Below are positions 42,396 to 48,535 of a stretch of 48,535 nucleotides of DNA, in pieces (positions within the stretch are counted from its first letter, which is position 1; every line of letters starts with the position of its first letter). Under the pieces are notes generated by a model. The model was not told the DNA's origin and did no database searches. It saw nothing but the letters and a program-made list of their open reading frames with translations. Position numbers and translations under genes: made by a program. The stretch comes from Candidatus Methanoperedens sp. BLZ2. GTDB taxonomy: Archaea; Halobacteriota; Methanosarcinia; Methanosarcinales; Methanoperedenaceae. The DNA lies in the NCBI RefSeq assembly GCF_002487355.1, contig NZ_NTMG01000044.1:1-48535 (forward strand), given 5' to 3'.

Positions 42396-43697
42396 ATGAA
42401 AGTCCTTTTGATCGGAGGCGGAGGAAGGGAACACGCCATCGCAGAATCCGTTGCCCGAAGTTCTAAGAATCCACAGCTTTTTGCCGTTATGAGCAAGAAA
42501 AATCCCGGTATAGCACGTTTATGTAAAGATTTCCTGCTTATAAAGGAGACAGACCTGACAGTTGTAGATTTTTCTGTAAAAAACAATATCGAACTTGCCA
42601 TAATAGGTCCTGAAGCTCCTCTTGCGGCTGGTATTTCGGATAGGTTATGGAATGCCGGGATCCCGGTCGTCGGGCCGCTGCGGCTTGCAGCCCGGATTGA
42701 ATTTGACAAGGCATGGACCCGCGATTTTATGACAAAATACAGAATTCCGGGATGTCCGGGTTTTAAAGTGTTCAGGAAGGGAGAAAGCGGTACAGATGAA
42801 TTCATCGACGAGCTGGGTGATGTCGTGATAAAACCAGCAGGTCTCACAGGTGGAAAAGGCGTCAGGGTGATGGGAGACCATTTTGGCATTGAAGGTGCGA
42901 AGGACTATGCAAAAGAAGTCCTGAAAAATGACGATGTTGTGATCGAAGAGCGGTTGATTGGCGAGGAATTTACGGTACAGGCATTCGTTGATGGTAAAAC
43001 CCTTGCGTTTGCTCCTTCGGTTCAGGATCATAAACGGGCGTTCGATGGCGATAAAGGGCCCAATACAGGCGGGATGGGCTCATACAATGATTCAAAAGAT
43101 ATTTTGCCTTTTATGAAAGAATCCGATTACATCGATGCCAAAAGAATCATGAACGATACAGTGAGGGCAATCCAGAAAGAAACAGGTGTTCCTTACCAGG
43201 GCATACTGTATGGCCAGTTCATGGCAACGGCTTATGGTATATCGGTCATAGAATTCAATGCGCGCTTTGGAGACCCGGAGGCAATGAATGTTCTGCCTCT
43301 TCTTGAAAATGATTTCCTTGAGGTCTGTTCAAATATTGTCAGCGGGACACTTGATAAGATCAATGTCAAATTTAAAAAACAGGCAACGGTATGCAAGTAT
43401 GCAGTCCCTTCAGGCTATCCTGATGATCCGGTAAAGGATTCTATTGTGGAAATTGATAAAATGAAAGATTCTCTTCTTTTCTATTCAAGCGTGTATGAGA
43501 AAGATAATAAAATATATACGACTGGTTCAAGGGCTCTTGCTGTCCTTGGGATTGCTGATACTATCAGGGACGCAGAAAAGAAGGCCCAGGATGGCCTGTC
43601 ATGTTTGAAAGGAGAATTGCACAGCAGGCGTGATATCGGAACAGATGAGCTCATCATGAAAAGAATTCAGCATATGAAAGAATTAAGGGCTAACTAA
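42396..43697 (+). CDS. purD: phosphoribosylamine--glycine ligase
   Basis: Purine synthesis step 2: PRA + glycine + ATP to GAR. 433 residues, normal length. [20 protein letters not shown] start, [16 protein letters not shown] in the ATP-grasp lid, [13 protein letters not shown] and [20 protein letters not shown] near residue 290. A TATA-like TTTTTATTTTTAG lies about 25 nt before the ATG. It precedes a small helical protein gene by 18 nt. Confidence 0.96.
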   Translation: MKVLLIGGGGREHAIAESVARSSKNPQLFAVMSKKNPGIARLCKDFLLIKETDLTVVDFSVKNNIELAIIGPEAPLAAGISDRLWNAGIPVVGPLRLAARIEFDKAWTRDFMTKYRIPGCPGFKVFRKGESGTDEFIDELGDVVIKPAGLTGGKGVRVMGDHFGIEGAKDYAKEVLKNDDVVIEERLIGEEFTVQAFVDGKTLAFAPSVQDHKRAFDGDKGPNTGGMGSYNDSKDILPFMKESDYIDAKRIMNDTVRAIQKETGVPYQGILYGQFMATAYGISVIEFNARFGDPEAMNVLPLLENDFLEVCSNIVSGTLDKINVKFKKQATVCKYAVPSGYPDDPVKDSIVEIDKMKDSLLFYSSVYEKDNKIYTTGSRALAVLGIADTIRDAEKKAQDGLSCLKGELHSRRDIGTDELIMKRIQHMKELRAN

Positions 43698-43715
43698 AAC
43701 ATATAGAATATTATT

Positions 43716-44108
43716 ATGGATAACGATACTACAAATAAGGAACTGGAAAAGAAATTGGAGAAGCAGCCTGAAAAAGATAAATCCCTTGAAAATCTTGAGC
43801 GGATGCTTGAGAAATTGCCTGAAAATGCACGAAAGCCAATCCTTGACCTGATAAATAAACGAAAAGTCGAGCTTGGACTTTTAAAATCGGAATTAAAGCC
43901 GCTGGGTTATAAATTGAAAAAAGGAAGAGCAAAACCACAGCCTAAGCCGCAGACGAAAGAAAGCATGGAATCACTTCGAAAAATTGCCGCGAATATTGGA
44001 AAGGTTAAAGAAATACAGAAAACAGATTTTCACGATGTGGATGTCAAAGACCAGCCTCTGAAAAAAGAGACAAAAGCATTGGAAGAGGTTGATTCGTACA
44101 AATACTGA
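43716..44108 (+). CDS. charged helical hypothetical protein
   Basis: 130 residues with high Lys/Glu content: coiled-coil-like KELEKKLEKQPEKDKSLENL, then LDLINKRKVELGLLKSELKP and a Pro/Lys linker. No membrane segment or Cys. It lies between purD and the methyltransferase gene on the same strand and may share their transcript. No family recognised. Confidence 0.65.
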   Translation: MDNDTTNKELEKKLEKQPEKDKSLENLERMLEKLPENARKPILDLINKRKVELGLLKSELKPLGYKLKKGRAKPQPKPQTKESMESLRKIAANIGKVKEIQKTDFHDVDVKDQPLKKETKALEEVDSYKY

Positions 44109-44137
44109 ACCATTCATTTTCATTGCTTTTTATCGCT

Positions 44138-45238
44138 ATGACATTATCCAGGCTTATAGTCCAGAAGATCAAACAGCAAGGACTTATTTCTTTTCATGAT
44201 TTCATGGAAATGGCATTTTACTACCCCGGGCTTGGGTTTTACACATCAGATAAAGAGAAAATAGGACGAGCAGGAGATTATTATACAAGTTCAAATCTCA
44301 CTTCCGCATTTGGTGAACTGCTGGGAAGACAAATCGAAGAGATGTGGCATATACTTGGAGAAAAAGAATTCACTGTTGTGGAAATGGGCGCTGGAATGGG
44401 TATTCTTTCAGGAGATGTATTATCATATCTAAAAAGAAATCACGAATTTATCCAGAAATTAAATTACTGCATCGTGGAAAAAAGCCCTTCTTTGCGAAAA
44501 GAACAAAAAAAACGATTGAGTGATGAAAACATAAAATGGCTCGATTCGATAAACGATCTTAAGGGAATGGAGGGTTGTATTTTTTCCAATGAACTTCCGG
44601 ATGCATTTCCCGTGCATGTGGTAGTAATGGAAAATGAACTCATGGAGGTCTTTGTGGGGTATGAAAAAAATTTCATTGAGGTATTAAAACCTGCTTCTAC
44701 TCAACTAAAGGATTATTTCAAAGAACTGAATATAACATTGCCTTCTGGATATCGCACAGAAATAAATCTTGATATGATAAAATGGATCCGGGAGATCAGT
44801 TCAGCTTTAAAAAAGGGTTTTGTCATAACGATAGATTACGGTTATCCATCCAGTGAGCTTTACCAGGAATACAGGAACCTCGGCACTCTAATGTGCTATT
44901 ATAACCACTCGGTGAATGAGTCGCCGTTTGAGCATATCGGGGAACAGGATATGACATCTCATGTCAATTTCTCGGCATTGGATCACTGGGGACGAAAATC
45001 CGGGTTTGAATTGAGCGGTTTCACAGACCAGGCGCATTTTCTAATGGGGCTCGGGATTGACGAGTACCTGAAGGATTTGCAGGAAAAAAGTCCAATGGAT
45101 TATTATAAGAAAATGCTTCCCCTAAAATCGCTGATAATGGATATGGGCGAGACATTCAAAGTCATGATACAGAAAAAAGGGGTCAAGCGTGCGGAATTAT
45201 CGGGTTTGAAGTTCCCGTCCCGCCAATTCTTGAAATGA
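44138..45238 (+). CDS. SAM-dependent methyltransferase, NDUFAF7/MidA-like
   Basis: 366 residues. ISFHDFMEMAFYYPGLGFYT at the start, GRAGDYYTSSNLTSAFGELL, SAM motif I VVEMGAGMGILSGDVL near residue 80, and IFSNELPDAFPVHVV. These are the marks of the COG1565 family, whose mitochondrial member NDUFAF7 dimethylates an arginine of complex I. The archaeal target is unknown. ATG 44138 preferred over TTG 44123. Confidence 0.88.
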   Translation: MTLSRLIVQKIKQQGLISFHDFMEMAFYYPGLGFYTSDKEKIGRAGDYYTSSNLTSAFGELLGRQIEEMWHILGEKEFTVVEMGAGMGILSGDVLSYLKRNHEFIQKLNYCIVEKSPSLRKEQKKRLSDENIKWLDSINDLKGMEGCIFSNELPDAFPVHVVVMENELMEVFVGYEKNFIEVLKPASTQLKDYFKELNITLPSGYRTEINLDMIKWIREISSALKKGFVITIDYGYPSSELYQEYRNLGTLMCYYNHSVNESPFEHIGEQDMTSHVNFSALDHWGRKSGFELSGFTDQAHFLMGLGIDEYLKDLQEKSPMDYYKKMLPLKSLIMDMGETFKVMIQKKGVKRAELSGLKFPSRQFLK

Positions 45239-45263
45239 AGATCAAAAAGAAAAAAATGTGAAA

Positions 45264-45557
45264 TCAGACGACGACAAGACACATCGGTTCTTCGCAGCAG
45301 ATAACTTCACCTGCGCTATCTGAAGCGCAGACCATTTCACATCCGCAAACCTCACAATAATATGTTTGTCCTGATTCTGCTTTGGTGGCTTTCTTTGTTC
45401 TCACTTTCCTTTTTGGTTTTGCAGTTCCTGTTTCGGATTTCCTTGCTGTTGTTTTTGCAGCTTCTGTTTCGGATTTCCTTGCTGTTATTTTACCTCTTTC
45501 ACTCCACCACGAAGACGCGGGCGATGTGGTAGGTTTTGATGCAGTTTCTTTAGCCAT
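45264..45557 (-). CDS. desulforedoxin-like protein with basic N-terminal tail
   Basis: 97 residues. The last 35 (TYYCEVCGCEMVCASDSAGE, then VICCEEPM) follow the desulforedoxin/rubredoxin-like C-x2-C ... C-C-x2-P-M metal site. The first 60 are low-complexity Lys/Thr/Ala with two copies of TARKSET, from a tandem DNA duplication. GGAGG precedes the ATG. The fusion of a tail, perhaps nucleic-acid-binding, to an Fe-S4 knuckle is unusual; function unknown. Confidence 0.7.
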   Translation of the reverse strand: MAKETASKPTTSPASSWWSERGKITARKSETEAAKTTARKSETGTAKPKRKVRTKKATKAESGQTYYCEVCGCEMVCASDSAGEVICCEEPMCLVVV

Positions 45558-45662
45558 AAAATTTTACCTCCATTCCTTATGATAAATAATTAGACAATGC
45601 TAGCATTTATACATATCGGTCTGTCAAAACTCTTAACTATGTTGCATCAAATATTAGTGAAT

Positions 45663-46298
45663 ATGGCGGATGATACGGCTAATGAAATAATCGCCTTATT
45701 GAAAAAAGAATATCCCGGAGTAAAGATCGCACTTCATTATTCAGATCCCCTGGAATTATTGATCGCTACAATTCTATCCGCACAATGCACGGATAAGCAG
45801 GTAAATGGGGTCACAAAAATACTCTTTAAGAAGTACAGGACACCACAGGATTATATCAAAACCTCCCAGGAAGAACTTGAAAAGGACATTTATTCGACAG
45901 GATTCTACAGGAACAAGGCAAAAAATATTAAGGAATTGTCTAAAATAATCGTTAATGATTTTGATTCAAAAGTCCCTGATACCATGGAAACTCTCCTTAC
46001 GCTCCCGGGTGTGGGGCGAAAGACTGCAAATATTATATTATCAGGCGGGTTCGGGAAAATTGAAGGGATAGCTGTTGATACTCATGTAAAAAGGATTGCT
46101 TTCAGGCTGGGATTGACTGCTAACACGGATCCAGAAAAAATTGAAAAAGATCTTATGAAGATCATTCCTAAGAATGATTGGGATATTTTAACACTTCTTC
46201 TGATACATCATGGACGAAAAATATGCAGGGCCAGGAAACCACTGTGCGGGGAATGCGTACTGAATAAACTATGCAAAAGTGCTTTTACTTTTGGATGA
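45663..46298 (+). CDS. nth: endonuclease III
   Basis: Base-excision DNA glycosylase/AP lyase for oxidised pyrimidines. 211 residues from the ATG at 45663 (MADDTANEIIAL). Helix-hairpin-helix LPGVGRKTANIILSG with catalytic Lys, catalytic Asp in GIAVDTHVKRIAFR, and the 4Fe-4S loop CRARKPLCGECVLNKLC. Upstream in-frame starts to 45597 add residues outside the family alignment. The aldolase gene begins 4 nt after its stop. Confidence 0.95.
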   Translation: MADDTANEIIALLKKEYPGVKIALHYSDPLELLIATILSAQCTDKQVNGVTKILFKKYRTPQDYIKTSQEELEKDIYSTGFYRNKAKNIKELSKIIVNDFDSKVPDTMETLLTLPGVGRKTANIILSGGFGKIEGIAVDTHVKRIAFRLGLTANTDPEKIEKDLMKIIPKNDWDILTLLLIHHGRKICRARKPLCGECVLNKLCKSAFTFG

Positions 46299-46302
46299 GA
46301 AC

Positions 46303-46887
46303 ATGGCGCTTTCGAAATACCAGGAAATAAGGGATTTTGCAAAATTCGGGAAAAAACTCGTTGACAGCGGGCTTGTGGAATCGCAATTCGGGAATATCAG
46401 TATCCGTAATGGCGATAAGATGCTTATCACCAGAACTGGAGTTCATCTTGATGAGATTAACAAGAACAGTGTTGTGGAACTGGATATTGATAAATCCTCA
46501 AATCTTGATACCATTGCTTCATCAGAGACCATAGTCCACAGGACTATATACAAAAATACTCCTGCACTTACGATCATCCATGCACATCCTTTTTTTTCGG
46601 TTATTGAGTCAATGCTTGTTGAAAATGAAACCATTGTCCCGATAAACATCGAAGGTGAATATTTCCTTCAGGAAATACCAGTAGTGAAAGGCGCTACCGG
46701 ATCGCCAGGACTTGCAGATAAAACCTCGCAGGCGCTTCGCACCCATAAAGGCGTTATCGTTTTTGGCCACGGGACATTTTCTGCTGGAAAAACGCTGGAG
46801 GAAGCTTATTTTATTACGGCGCTGGTGGAGCAGAGTTGTAAAATGAAGTACTATTTAGATATGGCAAAAAGATCGATAATGCATTGA
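46303..46887 (+). CDS. class II aldolase/adducin-family protein
   Basis: 194 residues from the ATG at 46303; GGATGAG overlapping the nth stop is the SD. Zn ligands: E in NIEGEYFL region and H-x-H in TIIHAHPFFS; later His in VIVFGHGTFS. The N-G-N-I-S-like phosphate loop appears as QFGNISIRNGDKM. Related to fuculose-phosphate aldolase; methanogen members may act in other sugar-phosphate steps. Substrate unknown. Confidence 0.85.
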   Translation: MALSKYQEIRDFAKFGKKLVDSGLVESQFGNISIRNGDKMLITRTGVHLDEINKNSVVELDIDKSSNLDTIASSETIVHRTIYKNTPALTIIHAHPFFSVIESMLVENETIVPINIEGEYFLQEIPVVKGATGSPGLADKTSQALRTHKGVIVFGHGTFSAGKTLEEAYFITALVEQSCKMKYYLDMAKRSIMH

Positions 46888-46911
46888 AGCATCTCGATCA
46901 TAACCCGACAT

Positions 46912-47049
46912 TCATTCTAAAAGGCGGCTGAAATCGAAAGGTTCAACTTCCTTTTTAAGACTGGATTTTTCTTTTGGTTTGGATTCAGGAGCTTTGCCTT
47001 TGCCCAGAGTTTTGAAGATTTTATCTTCTGTAACATCAAGTATATTCAT
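46912..47049 (-). CDS. 45-residue hypothetical protein
   Basis: ATG at 47047-47049, stop at 46912-46914: MNILDVTEDKIFKTLGKGKA then a Lys/Pro/Ser linker and ending PFDFSRLLE. A GTG at 47061 would add MAKS. A TATA-like TTTATATT about 25 nt upstream of the GTG fits leaderless translation. Codon-like composition and a clean promoter suggest a real small gene; no family known. Confidence 0.5.
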   Translation of the reverse strand: MNILDVTEDKIFKTLGKGKAPESKPKEKSSLKKEVEPFDFSRLLE

Positions 47050-47100
47050 AGATTTCGCCACTGCCCATATGACTTTCACTAATATAAATTAAAGCTTTTT

Positions 47101-47607
47101 TCAGATATTCTCATTCTGGTATACGCCGGAATATCCTTTCCTGACCTCTTCCCCAAGCCTGAAAAACAAAAGCTGCAGAACACGTGCATCTTTTTTTACC
47201 CTGAATCCCTTCTCATTATATACAACAAGAAGGCTCTCGGATCTTCCGCTGTAACCCGCATCCCATACAGCAGTTTCCACGGTCACACCGCAGCGGAGTA
47301 AGCTTGAGCGCGGTTTTGCGATCGCTGCGATATCTTTGGGGATGTTCACGACCTCGTTGAATACGATCTTATAGCTTCCCTGTGGTAAATGCAGCCACCC
47401 TTTCTCATCGAACTCAAGGTTTTTTGTCTGCGGGAGTTTCCTTTCCGAGTTATCAAAAGCGATAAAGCCTGGACCGTCATGAAATTCCACGCGCGCAAGG
47501 GTCAGTTCGACACCGTTGGGCTGGACCTGGATATCCGGGTCGATCATTTTTTCGACAAGGGGGGGCTTTTCATTGATGAGGAAGATCAATTCGTCATGTG
47601 ATAACAT
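47101..47607 (-). CDS. dut: dUTP diphosphatase/dCTP deaminase-family protein
   Basis: 168 residues from MLSHDELIFLINEKPPL. Conserved blocks: QPNGVELTLARVEF, KPRSSLLRCGVTVETAVWDA (substrate and Mg site) and GYSGRSESLLVVYN, with C-terminal QLLFFRL and YSGVYQNENI. Archaeal Dut enzymes of this form belong to the DCD superfamily; hydrolysis of dUTP is most likely, deamination of dCTP less so. An upstream in-frame ATG at 47640 lies within a promoter-like stretch, so I prefer 47607. Confidence 0.88.
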   Translation of the reverse strand: MLSHDELIFLINEKPPLVEKMIDPDIQVQPNGVELTLARVEFHDGPGFIAFDNSERKLPQTKNLEFDEKGWLHLPQGSYKIVFNEVVNIPKDIAAIAKPRSSLLRCGVTVETAVWDAGYSGRSESLLVVYNEKGFRVKKDARVLQLLFFRLGEEVRKGYSGVYQNENI

Positions 47608-47667
47608 AGGTGCAAAATTACAGCGGGAACTGATAAACATTTTGAAAAAAACCGCAAATAAGAGAAT

Positions 47668-47728
47668 ACGTTACGCAATTTTTTGATCCATTTAGCGTTA
47701 CGTAATTTATTCATACATACCGTAACGG
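47668..47728. repeat. three CGTWACG iterons upstream of dut
   Basis: CGTTACGC at 47669, CGTTACGT at 47696 (27 bp on) and CGTAACGG at 47721 (25 bp on), the first two followed by AATTT. Same core and spacing as the arrays at 34614 and 36598. Confidence 0.65.
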
Positions 47729-47802
47729 GATGTAGTCGAAAGGCTTAGCGGAAATTTAGCAGGGATTAACACAAAGGTTGTAGAATTTTAAAATTGAAAT
47801 GT

Positions 47803-47936
47803 TTAATAATTCTTTAGTTCGTCCTGTGGCGATGCTACCTCAATACACTCCGCAGCTCTCTCACTCTGCTGTTTATCAAGGCTGATTAATTTCACATTTC
47901 GGAATTTATGAAAACACTGGCATCTATGCAGTACAT
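47803..47936 (-). pseudogene. VapC with large internal deletion
   Basis: ATG at 47934-47936, 1 nt after the vapB stop, reads MYCIDASVFINSEM then TGA. In another frame the same 134 bp continues VKLISLDKQQSERAAE and ends DELKNY at 47803. The first piece is the N-terminal strand of a PIN domain with its Asp; the second is the typical C-terminal end (L-D-K-x-Q). About 260 bp of the middle is missing and the frame is broken, so no functional toxin is made. Confidence 0.75.
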
Positions 47937-47937
47937 A

Positions 47938-48141
47938 TTATCTTCTTGCTTCGGATATTAGCTGCCAGCTTGGTTTTTTACTTTTCCACTCTTTTGTTAT
48001 TTCCTTGCCAACAGCATGTAATCTATCCCATGCTTTCGGGTCTTTTTTCTCCATAATTACACCATGCATTCTACGCATGATGTTAAGCTCTGTTTCAAGG
48101 GCGTCGATACGGATCTTGAGTGACTGGATGGTATCTGTCAT
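47938..48141 (-). CDS. VapB-like antitoxin, orphaned
   Basis: 67 residues, MTDTIQSLKIRIDALETELN onward: N-terminal helix with heptad pattern and a basic C-terminal part (KSKKPSWQLISEARR). AGGAG lies 6 nt before the ATG. It is followed at once by the gutted vapC, so it was the antitoxin of that pair. Its frame is intact. Confidence 0.65.
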   Translation of the reverse strand: MTDTIQSLKIRIDALETELNIMRRMHGVIMEKKDPKAWDRLHAVGKEITKEWKSKKPSWQLISEARR

Positions 48142-48230
48142 TTCTTGCTCCTGAATTATAATATTGTATTTGGCTGATGAGATATAAAATAGTAACCTGA
48201 GTAAATGGATATATTTTCAGGCAATTGGGG

Positions 48231-48296
48231 CCTCGCTCCAAATCCGGGCGCTTAGTCAGCGAAAGGAAGGAGCACAGGGATGATTTGGGCTGGAGG
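48231..48296 (+). ncRNA. possible structured RNA
   Basis: CCTCGCTCCAAATC (48231-48244) is nearly complementary to GATTTGGGCTGGAGG (48282-48296); between them CGCT/AGCG forms a small hairpin. It is GC-rich against an AT-rich background, and a TATA-like GATATAAAATAG begins about 50 nt upstream. It could be a small RNA or the leader of the gene at 48493. No reading frame is apparent. Confidence 0.3.
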
Positions 48297-48492
48297 ATGT
48301 GGAAAACCGAATAACGATAGAAGAGCATGGGATAATTGAAATTCAATTTAAAAACGGTTCATAACCATAATTATTAAATCAAAACAATAAAATTTCAGCG
48401 CGCCCGAAAATCACGATGCGTATCTGCGTTGCGTGCCCCGAAGCACAAGAAGGAAAGAATAACAAACAGAACATTTGGAGGAAAAAAAAAGA

Positions 48493-48535
48493 ATGTATGT
48501 TCAAAGGGTTAAAATCCCACTGCATGGGTCTGCTC
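48493..48535 (+). CDS. start of a gene cut by the window edge
   Basis: ATG at 48493, with GGAGG 11 nt upstream, opens MYVQRVKIPLHGSA and runs off the window. Fourteen residues are too few to name the family. The opening MYVxRV is reminiscent of some transposases, but this is a guess. Confidence 0.45.
   Translation, partial: MYVQRVKIPLHGSA

Overview
The window is archaeal chromosomal DNA. A TATA-binding protein, ribosomal protein L15e followed by a COG1325-type RNA-binding protein, an archaeal GluRS, the methanofuran enzyme MfnB, an Agl23-type glycosyltransferase and a tRNA-His guanylyltransferase point to a euryarchaeon of the methanogen lineage. The mix of Methanosarcinales-like housekeeping genes and heavy toxin-antitoxin load suggests a Methanosarcinales relative such as Ca. 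Methanoperedens (inference; no search was run). Base composition is moderate in the core genes and AT-rich in the accessory stretches (about 16-18.6 kb, 33-34.7 kb, 36-40 kb).

Layout. 0-2.6 kb: a truncated TrlF-like PHP gene, a gene-poor stretch with decayed remnants, and a PIN/UPF0175 toxin-antitoxin (TA) pair. 2.6-6.8 kb: gltX, a PRC-barrel gene, thg1, rnhB and a nicotinamidase-like hydrolase. 7.0-8.9 kb: an AbiEi/AbiEii-like type IV TA pair with repeated operators. 8.9-14.2 kb: Agl23-like membrane glycosyltransferase, divergent MoaD-like and moeA genes, a TIM-barrel isomerase and mfnB. 14.3-18.6 kb: an accessory island with a YgiT-AbrB/DUF4258 TA pair, two decayed vapBC pairs and an RloA/RloB (AbiL-like) defence pair. 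18.8-22.6 kb: surface-glycan genes. 22.7-26.9 kb: a MacB-like ABC exporter with a COG1361-type surface protein and a membrane-bound HTH regulator. 27-28.6 kb: a second AbiE pair. 28.8-34 kb: GOGAT-like FMN enzyme, DUF305 protein and several small or broken membrane and secreted genes. 34-37.4 kb: small hairpin RNAs, tyrosine recombinase, 27-bp iterons and tRNA-His. 37.4-39.7 kb: an unusual histidine kinase/response regulator pair. 40-40.5 kb: HicBA. 40.5-47.6 kb: information-processing and metabolic genes (COG1325, rpl15e, tbp, purD, MidA-like methyltransferase, nth, aldolase, dut). The end carries an intact vapB with a gutted vapC and the start of another gene.

Main observations. (1) Four, perhaps five, copies of a small hairpin-RNA-like element, each with a TATA box 28-32 nt upstream of the first stem base and a shared loop pattern (T-tract then C-rich ACCAYAATCCC-like segment); two share a palindromic operator and a third has its own. 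(2) A 27-bp-period CGTWACG iteron at three loci, five units in exact 27-nt register at 36598-36732. (3) A tRNA-His gene that does not encode G-1, in the same window as thg1, which would add it. (4) Two 67-nt hairpins of unrelated sequence but identical plan (three 9-mers, 13-nt loop, three 9-mers). (5) Three vapBC pairs with readable antitoxin and toxin broken in three different ways.
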